A stretch of DNA of 64,000 nucleotides from Misgurnus anguillicaudatus (lineage: Eukaryota; Chordata; Actinopteri; Cypriniformes; Cobitidae). The stretch lies in contig NC_073359.2 in NCBI RefSeq assembly GCF_027580225.2, positions 9,863,001 through 9,927,000 of the forward strand. Reading direction: 5' to 3'. The first letter of the stretch is position 1; the number at the start of each line of letters is the position of its first letter. Below, piece by piece: positions 54,717 to 63,436 of this stretch. Under the pieces are notes generated by a model. The model was given only the letters and a program-made list of their open reading frames with translations. It had not been told where the DNA came from and made no database searches. A program made the translations under genes and the position numbers.

Positions 54717-57700
54717 AAGATTTATTAATGTCTCCCAGCTGCCTGCAAGCCACTTTCAAAGAAATGCTATGAAGCAGTCTGGCAACAAAACATGTTTGTG
54801 AGATGAATTGCTAAAGATTTACCTCAGCTACCACCCTGAAGACCTGAAGACAAGCGCTGGAGGATGGACACTCTCAACAGAGTCTATTAATACCATTACA
54901 CATACAACTCTAGACAAATCACCACAGTCGTACAAGCATAAACAACACCATAAAAGCAATAATAAGATCTGCACTGACTTTAAAACAAACCAGTTTTCCC
55001 CAAGGGCTCCTGATTCATTCAAGTTAGTTTGATGCTTTGATGCAAATCATTGTGTGAAGTTTGCAGTCTGTGTACAAAGTTAAAATTTCTGTTTTGCGTT
55101 GTCTCGTCTTTTAAAGTCGTTGCTTCGTGAGACTAGCTAAGGTGTGGTTTAATATTTTGCGGAAGGGCACTGTTACTTTTGGAAGTATTTGGAGATTGCC
55201 TTTTTGTAGAAGCCTTAAATCAAGTTTTCTGATACACAAACTAGGTTAAACTTGATGGGAAGTCCCATACAAATGTACTCAAAGGGAAATGTTATTGTTA
55301 TCAGACTCACGTGCAATTTCTTCCAGTAAACTTGTCTGGACAAAGACAAGAATAGCTGTTGATGCCTTGCAAGCAGGTCCCTCCGTTAGCACACTTGTGG
55401 CCGGCACACATGTCCACCTTCATCTCGCAATTGGTTCCAGTGTAGCCACTCTGACAAGTGCAATTGTACGTATTTCCCTGTTTGCGGCAGTAGCCATGTT
55501 GACAGGGGTTAGATGCGCAGGTATTCACGTTCAGTTCGCACCGATCACCGGCCCAACCCGGAGTACAGAAGCAATTGAAGAAGTTAAAGAGATCTTCACA
55601 AATACCTCCATTCAGGCAAGGATTGGGTTCACAAGCCACCCCACCAGCACATCCGGTCTGGACGGGAACCTCGGATATCTTTTGGAACTTCTCATCTTGT
55701 ACTTGTGGAAACCTCACCTCGTTGGGAGCGTAATACGGAAGCACGATACCACCAATCTCAACATTACTCAAACATCCAATCAGATTCCAACCAGACTCCG
55801 GGCCGAGCCCTCCGATTAGGATATCTACGTCCTCTCTGAGAAAATCCAGATTCCCGGCCACTGAGTTTGACATAGTCGGCTCGTCCCTTTCATCCAAGGG
55901 AAGCATTATCCACTGGGAGCTGTTAGCCCAAGGATTGACCATTAGGAGCTCCACAACATGCCACTCTCCATCAGTTACTGGTCTCGAACTCTGTAGGGTC
56001 AGGGGTGAGAGAGGTGTTGAAGAGAGGGAAGATCCACTAAGGAGCTCTAGTACCACAAAGCCATCCTGAATGGAGACCGTCACAGAGTCAGACCCATTCT
56101 CAGCGTGTAACACCGCAGCATTGCGTTTGCGTGTTCGGATGTTGAACATAATGCTGGTTAGGTGGCGAGTGATCAGCCCATTCCCCCGGTATATGAGAGC
56201 GCCGGTGTCTTGAAAAGTCACGTTTGACATGCCTGTAGAAAACAAACAATTCGTAAATATTTTACAGCGCGACTAATTTGTATGAATTTGTACAATTTGA
56301 TTTGTTCATTTTAGTAGGATCTGCTTTCCCCCAGTATTGTTGGGAACAAAGCCCTATCCTCTTTTATGAAGATGAAGGTGCTGTTCTGAAATTGACGACT
56401 CATTTTTGTCTGGATAGCTTAATTAAATACATGCCGGTTATAATGTAAGCTGCTCTCAGCAGGTCTCCTCATTCCCAGGATTAGACTACAACCTAACACT
56501 GAATCAAACATTATGCCTTGCCATGACAGATGGATCTAAATCAGACTTAATCCAAAGCACTAATCCTAGCATAAACAAATCTGCTAATAAAGATCTTAAC
56601 TCTCCAGACATACTGTGAGATTAAAAACATTTGGTCTCAGGTCAGATGTTCTGATATACTCACATTCATAGCCCTGGTTGAGGGCCCTGCATGCTGCTTT
56701 CAGTGGGCAGGGGTTAAGTTCGCACCATCTCACCTCCTCACAGCGCCGCCCTGCTGTGTGGGGAGGGCAGGTGCATGTGAAGTCATCCCATGAAGAGAAA
56801 CAAATGCCACCATTTTGGCATGGGTTTTTCTAAAAAAAAAACATTGCAATTCCAAACATTTATTTATGAAACGAATCATGCCATAACATGCTATATATTC
56901 ACTATATACTCCATGCTATTGCAACCTTTGGGAGATGTTTACATCCAAGTGACTTACAGTACATTCAAGTCTATGGTGGCCATTCATGCCAGTTCCGCCG
57001 GACACGTCCCGAACATGTTTTCAGGTTCGTTCTTTCGTTTTCAGGAAGTCGCGTTGCTCGACCGCATACGTCATCGAGGTTCTCACATTTCAGTTCAAAT
57101 ACATTTAAAAAATTAAGATTTATTTCACATACAGACATACAATCATTGTAGTTTCATTCTTACCTTGAAATGTAACGGTTGCTTTTCTGAAATTAAACCC
57201 GAAATATTAAACCTTGATGACGTATGCGGTCCACCAACGCGACCTCCGGAGAACGAACCCGAAAACATGCCCGGGACGCGCCCGGCGGAACCGGCACGAA
57301 TGGCCACCCTATTCAAGTCATATATTTTTATGAGTATGTGTGTTGCCTGGGAATGGAACCCAGGACCTTCTGCGCTGCTAAAGTCATGCTCTACTACAGG
57401 GTTCCCCAAATCTTACCCTGTAGGGCCTGAGGACTGCAGAATTGCTCCAACCCTGATCAAACACACCTGAGCAAGCTAATCAAGGTCTTCATGATCACTA
57501 GAAAATCACAGGTGGGTAAGTTTGATTCGGGTTGGACCTAAACTCCACAGCCCCGGCCCTCCAGGGTAATACCCTGCTCTACTAGGTGAGCTACAGAAAT
57601 GTAACTAATCTAATCAGCTGAGAGCTCATGGCACTTAACGTTGCAACTTACAGAGCAGGAGTCATCGCTTGTACACCCTGCGGTAACATCAACCATGTGG

Positions 57701-60700
57701 TCTGGCTTGTACGACGTTGCCGAAGCACCAAGTGGAAAAAACTGTAGCTTCTTGTCATTGAGCTGTAGGTCCTGCAAGCACCCTTTAAAATAACCACCAA
57801 AGGTAGACAATTCTTGTCCATCAACCATCCCACCGACATAAACCTTATCTCCAGGCTGAACGGAAACGGGATCAATATCCGTTGCTACGAATTCATGGCC
57901 CGATTCTTGTAGAATCATCACACCATCCTCAATGGTAATGCCGACAAAGTGGATCTCACCATCGTTAATCAGACTCGCACCTGTTGTGATCTTCAAGTTG
58001 TTGACTTGCACTTTTAGTTTTCCCTCTTCCAGCCACACTCGCAAGTATTCACATGCGCTGTTGGCAAGGAGCACCAACAAACCAGATTCCTTCCGTGTGC
58101 GCAAGAACATGGACAGATAAAGGCTACCTGATTCTATTTGGTCGTTGATGGTGAAGACAGCATAGCTTGCTGGATCTTCCTGGCCAAATCTGGCTGTAAT
58201 GTACTCTGTGTGAGAAAGAGAAGAGTTAAGATGAACACTTTACCATGCACAAAAGGACAATTGGGTTTTTTGGCATGGTAAGAGAAAATGCAAGGTGCTA
58301 GCCAATGGTACACATGCAGCACTCAGAAATGCACTGCATTATAAAATGTGTAGTCAAGAGCATGCATAAATGCAAATCATACATCAATAGCAGTTCACGT
58401 TTTCAAATTTTGATTGTTCTCATACCAAATTTACAATTAGACTCTGGTGTGGTACACAAGTTCGGAAGACCACTTTCATGCTGAACTCTGAATGTCACAT
58501 TGACTACTCTAATTCAGACCCTTAGATAACACCCGCCAAGGTTCATCCCAATATCTTAATTTACCAAACCGCTAGATAAATTCCTGGCATCCTTACCCTC
58601 TGCACAGTTTTGACCTTCATACGGTCGCTGACATTTGCACTTGTAACCTTGCCACAGGTTAACACACTCCCCTTGATTCTCGCAAGGTCCAGAAAGGCAT
58701 CGATCTTGATGGTTGCAGCCTTGCGTGACGTTGACCGCTAAGGTGCTTAACCAGTCCTCTGGCACCATCAGCTGTGAGTCCACAAACAGATCCCTCATGC
58801 AGCCAATGAATGAACCAGAACCTTCTCCATCTCCCAATCCTCCGACAAAGGTGCTTTGTAGAGCTGACTCTAGCTTAAGGCTACCTGGATCTATTCGGAC
58901 TGCTGTACCACAGTTATCTTCTCCCTGACAGATTTCTAGCAGCTGCAGAAGTAACGCGTCTTCTTCAAACGCAACTTCTGCCGTGTGCCAGTTGCCTTCA
59001 GAAACATCTTGAGGTAGAGTCAGTACCCAGGTTAAATTTGATTGAGGGTCACTCCTAAACCTAAGTAGCAGCTGGCAATTTTGCAGCTCCAGACTGAGTG
59101 TGGCACCTTCCCTGCCCCTCTGGAAGAGCATCGCATTCTCCAGCACTGTCCGAAAGCTTAGCTTGATATTGAAATATGTCACGGAACCGAGCAAGGGCGT
59201 CTGCAGGTTCAGGTAACCTCTGGATGTCTCGAAGGAGAATGCGGTAGGTGTCTGGCAGTATGATCCAGTGTAGCCTGCCCGGCAAAAGCAACTGTAACCA
59301 TGTACTCCCTCAGTCAGGAAGGGCACGCAGGTTGCCCCATTCTGGCACTCGTGGCCCTCGCAACCCACCAGTGGCTCGCTACAGTTGCGACCCGCGTAGA
59401 GGACTCCATCTTGGCTCTCTGACAAGCAGATGCACTTGTAGCTGCCGAGATAGTCCTCGCACGTGGCTCCATTATGACACGGATTGGTGGAACATGCAGT
59501 AACGTTCAGCTCACACAAGGCACCTAAATAAAGAGTGGAAAGGGAAGTTTAGTAAAGTTCAAGAATAACTTTTACAAATATAAAACAAGCATTGGTTATA
59601 AAAGGTTATCCACAAAACTATGTGTGGCAGTTGTGCCGATGTAAGAATATAGGCATTTTCTACTCTTACGTTTAATGCCAGGAACAATGGGGGCACATTT
59701 TAGTCAATAATAATCACACAGGAAAACAACTAGGCAAAGCTGGTTGCATAACACTAATTCGGCCCAGTGTCCGTGTAAATAGCAACAAAGTTTTTTTTGG
59801 TGGAAACAGCAAGTGCCCTTAACATTCTTGTTATAAACACTTTGATAAGTGACAATTTAGTCTAAAAGAACACAGATAACAGAAAAATCACTCCATGAAC
59901 AAAACAACAGTAGCTATACAAATAATTTAGTATGGTTTTAAGACTTTCTTTAACCAATTAAGTACTGTTCTTCGTGTAGCTCAACTGGTAGAGCATTGCA
60001 TTAGCATGCAAAAGTCATGGGTTCAATCCCAAGCATTACATATACTGATTGAAAAACAAACAAACATGTAGCTTGAATGCACTGTAAGTTGCTTTGGATA
60101 AAACCATTTACCAAATGCACAAATTCTGAGGCATATGTATCCACTGTATCATTGTAAATGTATCTATAAATTCTACTGGATATGGACTAACTAAAAACAT
60201 TACATTACAAAAATTACCTGAAATAAGTAATAGGACACTCCAAACGCAAACCACAACATCCATGGCATTATCAGTCTACTGCTGAACCCAGCGACTGCAC
60301 ATCTTTTCAGACATATTACCGTTTGATGGGTCAACAAGCAATATAGATCATCCTAACAGACAACCCCGAGTCTACATTCCTGTCGTTCTAGAAAACAGTG
60401 TGCCACAACACCAGGCCCTCATGAAATCCAGCTCCCGGAGGATTAGCTTAATGCAACCTGAGCATCTTACAATGGCAAAGACCAATTATAGTTCTAACTT
60501 CTTACATAGGATTTTTGCAGTTATAACATGGTCTTAAGCTTGAAAGTGTATCTCTGGTATCATCACAGTTCTCCAGATACCTGAGAATCCAGGTGGACAC
60601 CTGCAGATGAATCCAGATGCGTTTCTAGGGTCGTACTGTGATGGTAATAGGAACTCGGTGCCATAAAGACTCTCCCAAGACAGTTCGATGCATGTGCCTT

Positions 60701-63436
60701 CATTCACACAAGGACCGCTATCACACTCACTGATGTCTGTCTCACAGGTATGACCCTTGAATCCTGAAACACACAGATGTGACTATAAATAAATCCAGCT
60801 TCAAAATGTTCTTCCAACAGAGGTAATAAAGTAAGACAATAACTGAAGTGTGTATACTGAATAAGATAAAATAAGATTAGACCTCAACAACAAAGATTTA
60901 TTTATTGACTACACCTAATACTCAATTGTACAACTCTGTTAAACAAGAGTTAAAAAAAGTTCCCAGCATGCAATACAGCATGTATAATTATGTAATTAAT
61001 AATATTATTAAAAATAAATGATTTTAGTGTTTTCTGGCTTTATTTATGTCTTTTGTTGTTAATGCTGTTATGTCTTTTAGTTACTTGTTCTATGGTTTTG
61101 TTAAGTGTGTGACGTTGTGTTTCTTAAAATTCAGTTTCAACAGTTAATTTATTATATAAAATGTTTATAATTAGGGCTGTCAAAAGATTAATCGCGATTA
61201 ATCGAATACAAAATAAAAGTTTGTTTTTGCATATTATATTTGTGTGTAATTATTATATATAAATATACACATATATGCATACATTTAATGTTATTGTGCT
61301 ATTTATGTATATATATAAATAAATAAATAAATAAATATATATATATATATAAATAAATAAATATATATAAATAAATAAATATATATAAATAAATAAATAT
61401 AAATAAATATATATAAATAAATATATACATGTAAATGTTTTATTAAAAAAATGCATGTGTGTGTAATTTTTAAAAACAAAATAATTACACACAGTACACA
61501 CATATATACTATGCAAAAACAAACTTTTATTTTGTATTCGATTAATCGCGATTAATCTTTTGACAGCCCTATTTATATTAAATTAATATAACAAAGTTAA
61601 ATTAAACCTTTATTTTAGTGAGTTGCATGTAGGCTACTACTTGACTCAGACCTTGATTTAACTTAAAATTGTCTTGAAGTTTCTTCTTTATTTCAAAGAT
61701 TTTTTATTGTGTGGGTTGTTTAGTTTGACTAGCAATCCCCTGGTGGTGCGCAAGGGAATTGCAGTGGGTGCGTAAAAAAATTATCAATTACAATGAAATC
61801 ATAAAATGTAATTAAATAATTTTAAAATTAAATCTAACGTTCTTAAAATATTTTAAATAAATTATATATATTTAACCCTTGCGTGGTGTTCATTTTTGTT
61901 ACTTAGACAATGTTTGTGGGTCTAGTGGACCCGCTGCATTATTCGTATCTTAAACCAATGCAGTCATACAAATGTATGTATTATTGTTTACAGATGTTTA
62001 TAACGTTATATTATAAAGTTGTTTATTTTTATGTTCTTTATAGAAAATGAGCCAAGGCCAATGAATCTGAGGTTGAAACAACAATTAATTGCATAATTTT
62101 TCTTTTAGTATACATTAAAAACAGATCCCACAGACCCAAACACCACGTAAGGGTTAATATTATATATAACAATAAACGAAAATTACCAGATAAAGGTCCA
62201 ATAACACTAATTATGTAAAATACTACTGATAAAACTTTAAAATAAAGCTGTAAAGCTCATGGTCTTTTTAAATTTAAGTTAAAATCTTTTTTTAAGTTAA
62301 CCATTAACCATTATGTAATCATTGAGATTGTTGTAGTTAAATTGATTGACTGCTCTATTTATTTATTTATTTTTTATGGCCCTGAGAGTATGTGTTTATG
62401 TATTTATTGTACGTTATTGTTTGTGTAATGTTATGTTAGCGTTGACCTGCCTGGGGGACTACAGATGAAATTAGACCTCGGTTAAATCTGGTACAATACA
62501 TGAAATATAAATTTTATGTTAAAAATTGTGCATGGTCCCATTATAAATAAATAAAAACAAAATGGATGAAAAATAAATATTTTTATACATGCAAATGTGT
62601 ACTGAAATATTTACTTAAAATCTCAGGGGTACTTCAAATAATTAATTTAGGTCAAGTGGGTTCGGCTGCCAAAAAAAGTTTGAAAACCCCTCCATTAAAC
62701 CATTATATTCCAGACATTTTACTTGATTGCTGTTACTCACCAGGCCAGCAATTACAGGTGTAGTTATCGTCTTTATCCTGACAGAGGGCGCCATTGAGGC
62801 AGGGTTGAGGCCAGCAGGGTGGAGGTGGAACCTCACAGTGAACACCAGTAAAACCAGTTTGCAAACAGTCACAGTGGTACCTGGAATATCATTTAAAAAA
62901 TAAGTGTTTATTCCAATGCGAAACATTGCCAAGTCTGTGTAGGAATTAAAAAAGTTGAAAATGCTTAATTAAAGGCGGGGTGCATGATCTCTGAAAGCCA
63001 ATGTTGATATTTGAAATTATCTAATAAAAAACACACGCCCCTACCCCAATAGAATCTGGACCTTCTTTTGATATACCTGCCCCACACATACACAACCCAG
63101 GCAACAATGTCTGAGTCATGGCCCTTACTGCTGATTGGCTACAAGTGTGTTTTGGTACTTGGCCCGACTACCTTTTCCAAAGTGTTTATCAAAAATCATG
63201 CACCCCGCCTTTAAAAAAACACAATGTAAAGCTATTGTACCCATTTATTTCATCTACACATAGCGCCTCATTTTGGCATGGCTGGTCTCTGCATTCGTTG
63301 ATGTTAATTTCGCAGCGCTCCCCCTGGAAACCCGCCAGGCAGGTGCACGAGAAACCATTGACGTAGTCATGGCAACTGCCGCCGTGGAGACAAGGCTTTG
63401 ATTGACACTCGTCAATCTCGAGCTCACAGTTGCTAC
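45718..63436 (-). CDS. crb1: crb1: crumbs cell polarity complex component 1, exons 3-12 by human numbering
   Basis: The minus-strand exons are 63436-63241, 62880-62741, 60763-60581, 59523-58597, 58205-57652, 56829-56664, 56232-55311, 51677-51555, 51324-51198 and 45936-45718. They total 3557 nt, giving 1184 residues and a stop, with every junction in phase. Crumbs proteins are single-pass apical membrane proteins that recruit PALS1 and organise photoreceptor and epithelial polarity. The product has EGF-like repeats, three laminin-G domains (59.5-58.6, 58.2-57.7 and 56.2-55.6 kb) separated by EGFs, a membrane helix, and a tail with [19 protein letters not shown] and C-terminal ERLI. The tail matches CRB1 rather than CRB2. 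About 200 N-terminal residues with the conventional signal peptide lie beyond the right edge. In people, CRB1 loss causes Leber congenital amaurosis and retinitis pigmentosa. Confidence 0.96.
46020..46990. repeat. crb1 intron 11: family B fragment and (TG)n
   Basis: 46024-46212 is a left-end fragment of family B (AGGAAAACACCACAGTTTTT). A short (TG)n lies at 46514-46530. Overlapping open frames at 46415-46908 have no recognised motif. Confidence 0.6.
46991..48296. repeat. crb1 intron 11: AT-rich repeat fragments
   Basis: 46998 onwards (CACTGTAAAAAATGATTAAA) is a common fish repeat end. 47520-47775 is a family F fragment ending TTAATCTTTGCCCAGC. Nothing else is recognised. Confidence 0.5.
48297..48376 (-). 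CDS. crb1: candidate 80-nt crb1 cassette exon in intron 11
   Basis: Minus-strand 48376-48297 lies between acceptor ACTGATTGTAG and donor CCT|GTAAGT. It reads [20 protein letters not shown] then ASDSQP, with no stop. Its start phase (1) fits only the 51092 donor of the extended exon 11, and its end phase (0) fits exon 12. Use of both would give a protein with two hydrophobic segments before the ERLI tail. It could be chance, since its amino acids match nothing I recognise. Confidence 0.35.
48377..49719. other. crb1 intron 11, nothing recognised
   Basis: Unique-looking intron. The open frames at 49209-49500 match no family. Confidence 0.5.
49724..50556. mobile_element. TTAA-type fold-back MITE, family A, copy 2
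   Basis: TTAA at 49720-49723 and 50557-50560 flanks long arms with CACCACGTCATCCAAAACGC and its complement. The interior (AGGACCGTTCCGACATTTTT) matches copy 1 at 343-1251. Confidence 0.85.
50703..50708 (-). terminator. candidate poly(A) signal for the exon 11b isoform
   Basis: An AATAAA on the minus strand about 370 nt downstream of the 51078 stop codon, and before the MITE at 49724-50556. It would end a transcript that retains exon 11b. Confidence 0.3.
51078..51197 (-). CDS. crb1: crb1 exon 11b: alternative C-terminus (CRB1-B-like)
   Basis: Reading past the exon 11 donor keeps the frame open for 39 more codons to a TAA at 51078. The added protein is [39 protein letters not shown]. It has a 20-residue hydrophobic helix and a short acidic tail without the FERM-binding or ERLI motifs. 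The mammalian retinal isoform CRB1-B ends with such an exon-11 extension, and I recall a very similar FWQNLFQ.LSYLILR.DEP string there. A donor inside it (G|GTGAGA at 51091) would allow splicing on to 48376. An AATAAA on this strand at 50708-50703 could serve as its poly(A) signal. Confidence 0.7.
   Translation of the reverse strand, partial: VSDLYFYMAALFWQNLFQFLSYLILRLDDEPEVDWGENI
51198..51324 (-). CDS. crb1: crb1 exon 11: last EGF, canonical form
   Basis: A 127-nt exon (phase 2-0) reading [20 protein letters not shown], then [20 protein letters not shown] and LD. With the donor GAC|GTAAGC it joins exon 12 in phase 0, giving TCELDLNAESV. The same layout is seen in human CRB1 before its membrane helix. 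Confidence 0.93.
51555..51677 (-). CDS. crb1: crb1 exon 10: EGF repeat
   Basis: A 123-nt exon (phase 2-2) reading [20 protein letters not shown] then [20 protein letters not shown]. The acceptor is CATCCTTTCCAG and the donor AATG|GTGATT. The equivalent human segment also has LPS.VCG followed by CYNGGNC (recalled). The giant pyrimidine tract lies about 280 nt upstream in the transcript. Confidence 0.94.
51955..54510. repeat. 2.5-kb homopurine tract (GAAA/GGAA/GAAGGA)n
   Basis: The plus strand is almost entirely A and G for about 2.5 kb. It mixes GAAAGAAAGAAGGAGA-type units, recurring 60-100 nt blocks such as AGATAGGAGAAGGAAAGAAA, and pure (GAAA)n runs near 53850-54150. It lies in crb1 intron 10, so the crb1 transcript carries it as a C/U tract. 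Very long open frames across it, on both strands, are artefacts of this composition. Confidence 0.97.
54543..54587 (-). CDS. crb1: candidate 45-nt crb1 microexon in intron 9
   Basis: Minus-strand 54587-54543 is flanked by a long pyrimidine tract ending CACATCAG and by the donor GTAAGT. Inserted between exons 9 and 10 it keeps the frame and adds [14 protein letters not shown] between GRNCT and PSKLPV. Direct joining of exons 9 and 10 is also perfect and matches human CRB1, so this would be an optional cassette. The pyrimidine tract may be a by-product of the nearby GA-rich repeat. Confidence 0.3.
54682..54708. repeat. (GA)n microsatellite
   Basis: About 13 GA units, 170 nt right of the giant purine tract. 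Confidence 0.9.
54709..55310. other. crb1 intron 9, nothing recognised
   Basis: No repeat or exon signature was seen between the GA run and exon 9. Confidence 0.5.
55311..56232 (-). CDS. crb1: crb1 exon 9: laminin-G 3 and three EGFs
   Basis: A 922-nt exon (phase 1-2). It starts [20 protein letters not shown]. The laminin-G landmarks are ILHAEN-like [46 protein letters not shown] and [10 protein letters not shown]. Three EGFs follow, with [35 protein letters not shown] and [18 protein letters not shown]. The donor is AC|GTGAGT. Confidence 0.95.
56664..56829 (-). CDS. crb1: crb1 exon 8: EGF repeats
   Basis: A 166-nt exon (phase 0-1) reading [20 protein letters not shown] then [20 protein letters not shown] and LNQGYE. 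The acceptor is a poly-T run ending TAG and the donor GAAT|GTGAGT. The T joins GC of exon 9 to complete the last cysteine. Confidence 0.94.
56950..57323. mobile_element. CpG-rich fold-back MITE
   Basis: The left arm GGTGGCCATTCATGCCAGTT continues through ACCGCATACGTCATCGAGGT, and the right arm is its complement (CCTTGATGACGTATGCGGTC ... GGCACGAATGGCCACC). It sits about 120 nt upstream of crb1 exon 8 in the transcript. Confidence 0.8.
57335..57605 (-). mobile_element. tRNA-derived SINE, reverse orientation, split by a hAT MITE
   Basis: GGGAATGGAACCCAGGACCT (B box complement) and CTACTAGGTGAGCTACAG (A box complement) flank the insertion. Without it the two halves make one SINE head. Confidence 0.7.
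57397..57576. mobile_element. hAT-type MITE, 8-bp duplication CTCTACTA
   Basis: The ends CAGGGTTCCCCAAATCTTAC and CTCCAGGGTAATACCCTG are inverted. CTCTACTA is duplicated exactly at 57389-57396 and 57577-57584. It is 180 bp long and lies 76 nt from crb1 exon 7. Confidence 0.9.
57652..58205 (-). CDS. crb1: crb1 exon 7: laminin-G 2
   Basis: A 554-nt exon (phase 1-0). It starts [20 protein letters not shown] and continues with [34 protein letters not shown] and [20 protein letters not shown] to [13 protein letters not shown]. It is the second laminin-G domain, and the exon length matches that of human exon 7 as I recall it. The acceptor is TTTCTCACACAG and the donor TCT|GTAAGT. Confidence 0.95.
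58597..59523 (-). CDS. crb1: crb1 exon 6: two EGFs, laminin-G 1, start of next EGF
   Basis: A 927-nt exon (phase 1-1). It begins [20 protein letters not shown] with two EGF-like units, then a laminin-G domain (about residues 85-265 of the exon) with landmarks [44 protein letters not shown] and NVTQGC. It ends with an EGF ([20 protein letters not shown]). The donor is GAGG|GTAAGG. Confidence 0.95.
59976..60125 (+). mobile_element. tRNA-derived SINE
   Basis: TGTAGCTCAACTGGTAGAGC (A box) and GGGTTCAATCCCAAG (B box) with an AGC anticodon-like loop form a tRNA-Ala-like head. The tail CACTGTAAGTTGCTTTGGAT is the conserved fish SINE tail. The head cannot be a working tRNA because the acceptor stem does not pair. 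Confidence 0.75.
60218..60263 (-). CDS. crb1: candidate crb1 alternative first exon (CRB1-B-like signal peptide)
   Basis: On the minus strand the intron before exon 6 contains GCCATGG followed by 15 codons, [15 protein letters not shown], plus one base, then GTAATT. The leftover G joins GT of exon 6 to give [20 protein letters not shown], a textbook short signal peptide directly before an EGF. The ATG has a strong Kozak context. Mammalian CRB1-B starts from an alternative first exon in this same intron. An ATG five bases upstream is out of frame. No transcript evidence is available here. Confidence 0.65.
60340..60445 (-). promoter_or_regulatory. possible promoter of the alternative crb1 first exon
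   Basis: Reading the minus strand, a TATA-like CTATATT lies at 60346-60340, about 77 nt upstream of the alternative ATG. A CRX/OTX-type TAATCC core lies at 60445-60440, about 180 nt upstream. Both are short and could be chance, but their spacing is compatible with a photoreceptor promoter. Confidence 0.2.
60581..60763 (-). CDS. crb1: crb1 exon 5: EGF repeat with a long insertion loop
   Basis: A 183-nt exon (phase 1-1) reading [20 protein letters not shown], then a loop with [19 protein letters not shown], and ending CRCPPGFSG. The enlarged loop inside this EGF is also present in human CRB1 at the same place (recalled), which helps confirm orthology. The donor is TCAG|GTATCT. Confidence 0.93.
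61172..61571. mobile_element. hAT-type MITE, family F
   Basis: The ends TAGGGCTGTCAAAAGATTAA and TTAATCTTTTGACAGCCCTA are perfect inverted repeats, extended by TCGCGATTAATCGAATACAA. The flanks TTTATAAT and TTTATATT are a 7/8 duplication. The centre is (TAAA/TATA)n. Confidence 0.9.
61572..62740. other. crb1 intron 4, AT-rich, nothing recognised
   Basis: Very AT-rich sequence without exon signature. GTGGTGTTCATTTTTGTTAC and AAACACCACGTAAGGGTTAA near 61885 and 62140 may be the ends of a small decayed element. Confidence 0.4.
62741..62880 (-). CDS. crb1: crb1 exon 4: EGF repeat
   Basis: A 140-nt exon (phase 2-1) reading [17 protein letters not shown] then [20 protein letters not shown]. It completes one EGF and encodes most of another, and a run of prolines (VPPPPCW) links them. 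The donor is CCTG|GTGAGT. Confidence 0.92.
62973..63210. mobile_element. TTAA-type MITE (AGGCGGGGTGCATGATCTCT)
   Basis: The right end AAAATCATGCACCCCGCCT complements the left. TTAA sits at 62969-62972 and 63211-63214. It is 238 bp long and lies 30 nt from the end of crb1 exon 3. Confidence 0.88.
63241..63436 (-). CDS. crb1: crb1 exon 3: two calcium-binding EGF repeats
   Basis: A 196-nt exon (phase 1-2). It encodes [20 protein letters not shown] and [20 protein letters not shown], two EGF-like units with the D-x-[DN]-E-C calcium-binding signature. The acceptor is TCTGATGTTCCAG and the donor AATGG|GTACAA. This is the most upstream crb1 exon in the window. Confidence 0.93.

Noticed and set aside
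59976..60040. tRNA-Ala gene
   Set aside because: A and B boxes are present, but the acceptor stem does not pair and a SINE tail follows. It is a SINE head.
61253..61522. Open frame rich in I, Y, L and F on the minus strand
   Set aside because: It is a translation of the (TAAA/TATA)n core of a MITE.
4007..63436. Identity as DENND1A plus CRB2 rather than DENND1B plus CRB1
   Set aside because: The dennd1 tail motifs (GQDDSA, GKHLPPSP, AKSLDFFRS) and the crumbs tail EGSRVEMWN fit DENND1B and CRB1. The paralogous pair differs at these places.
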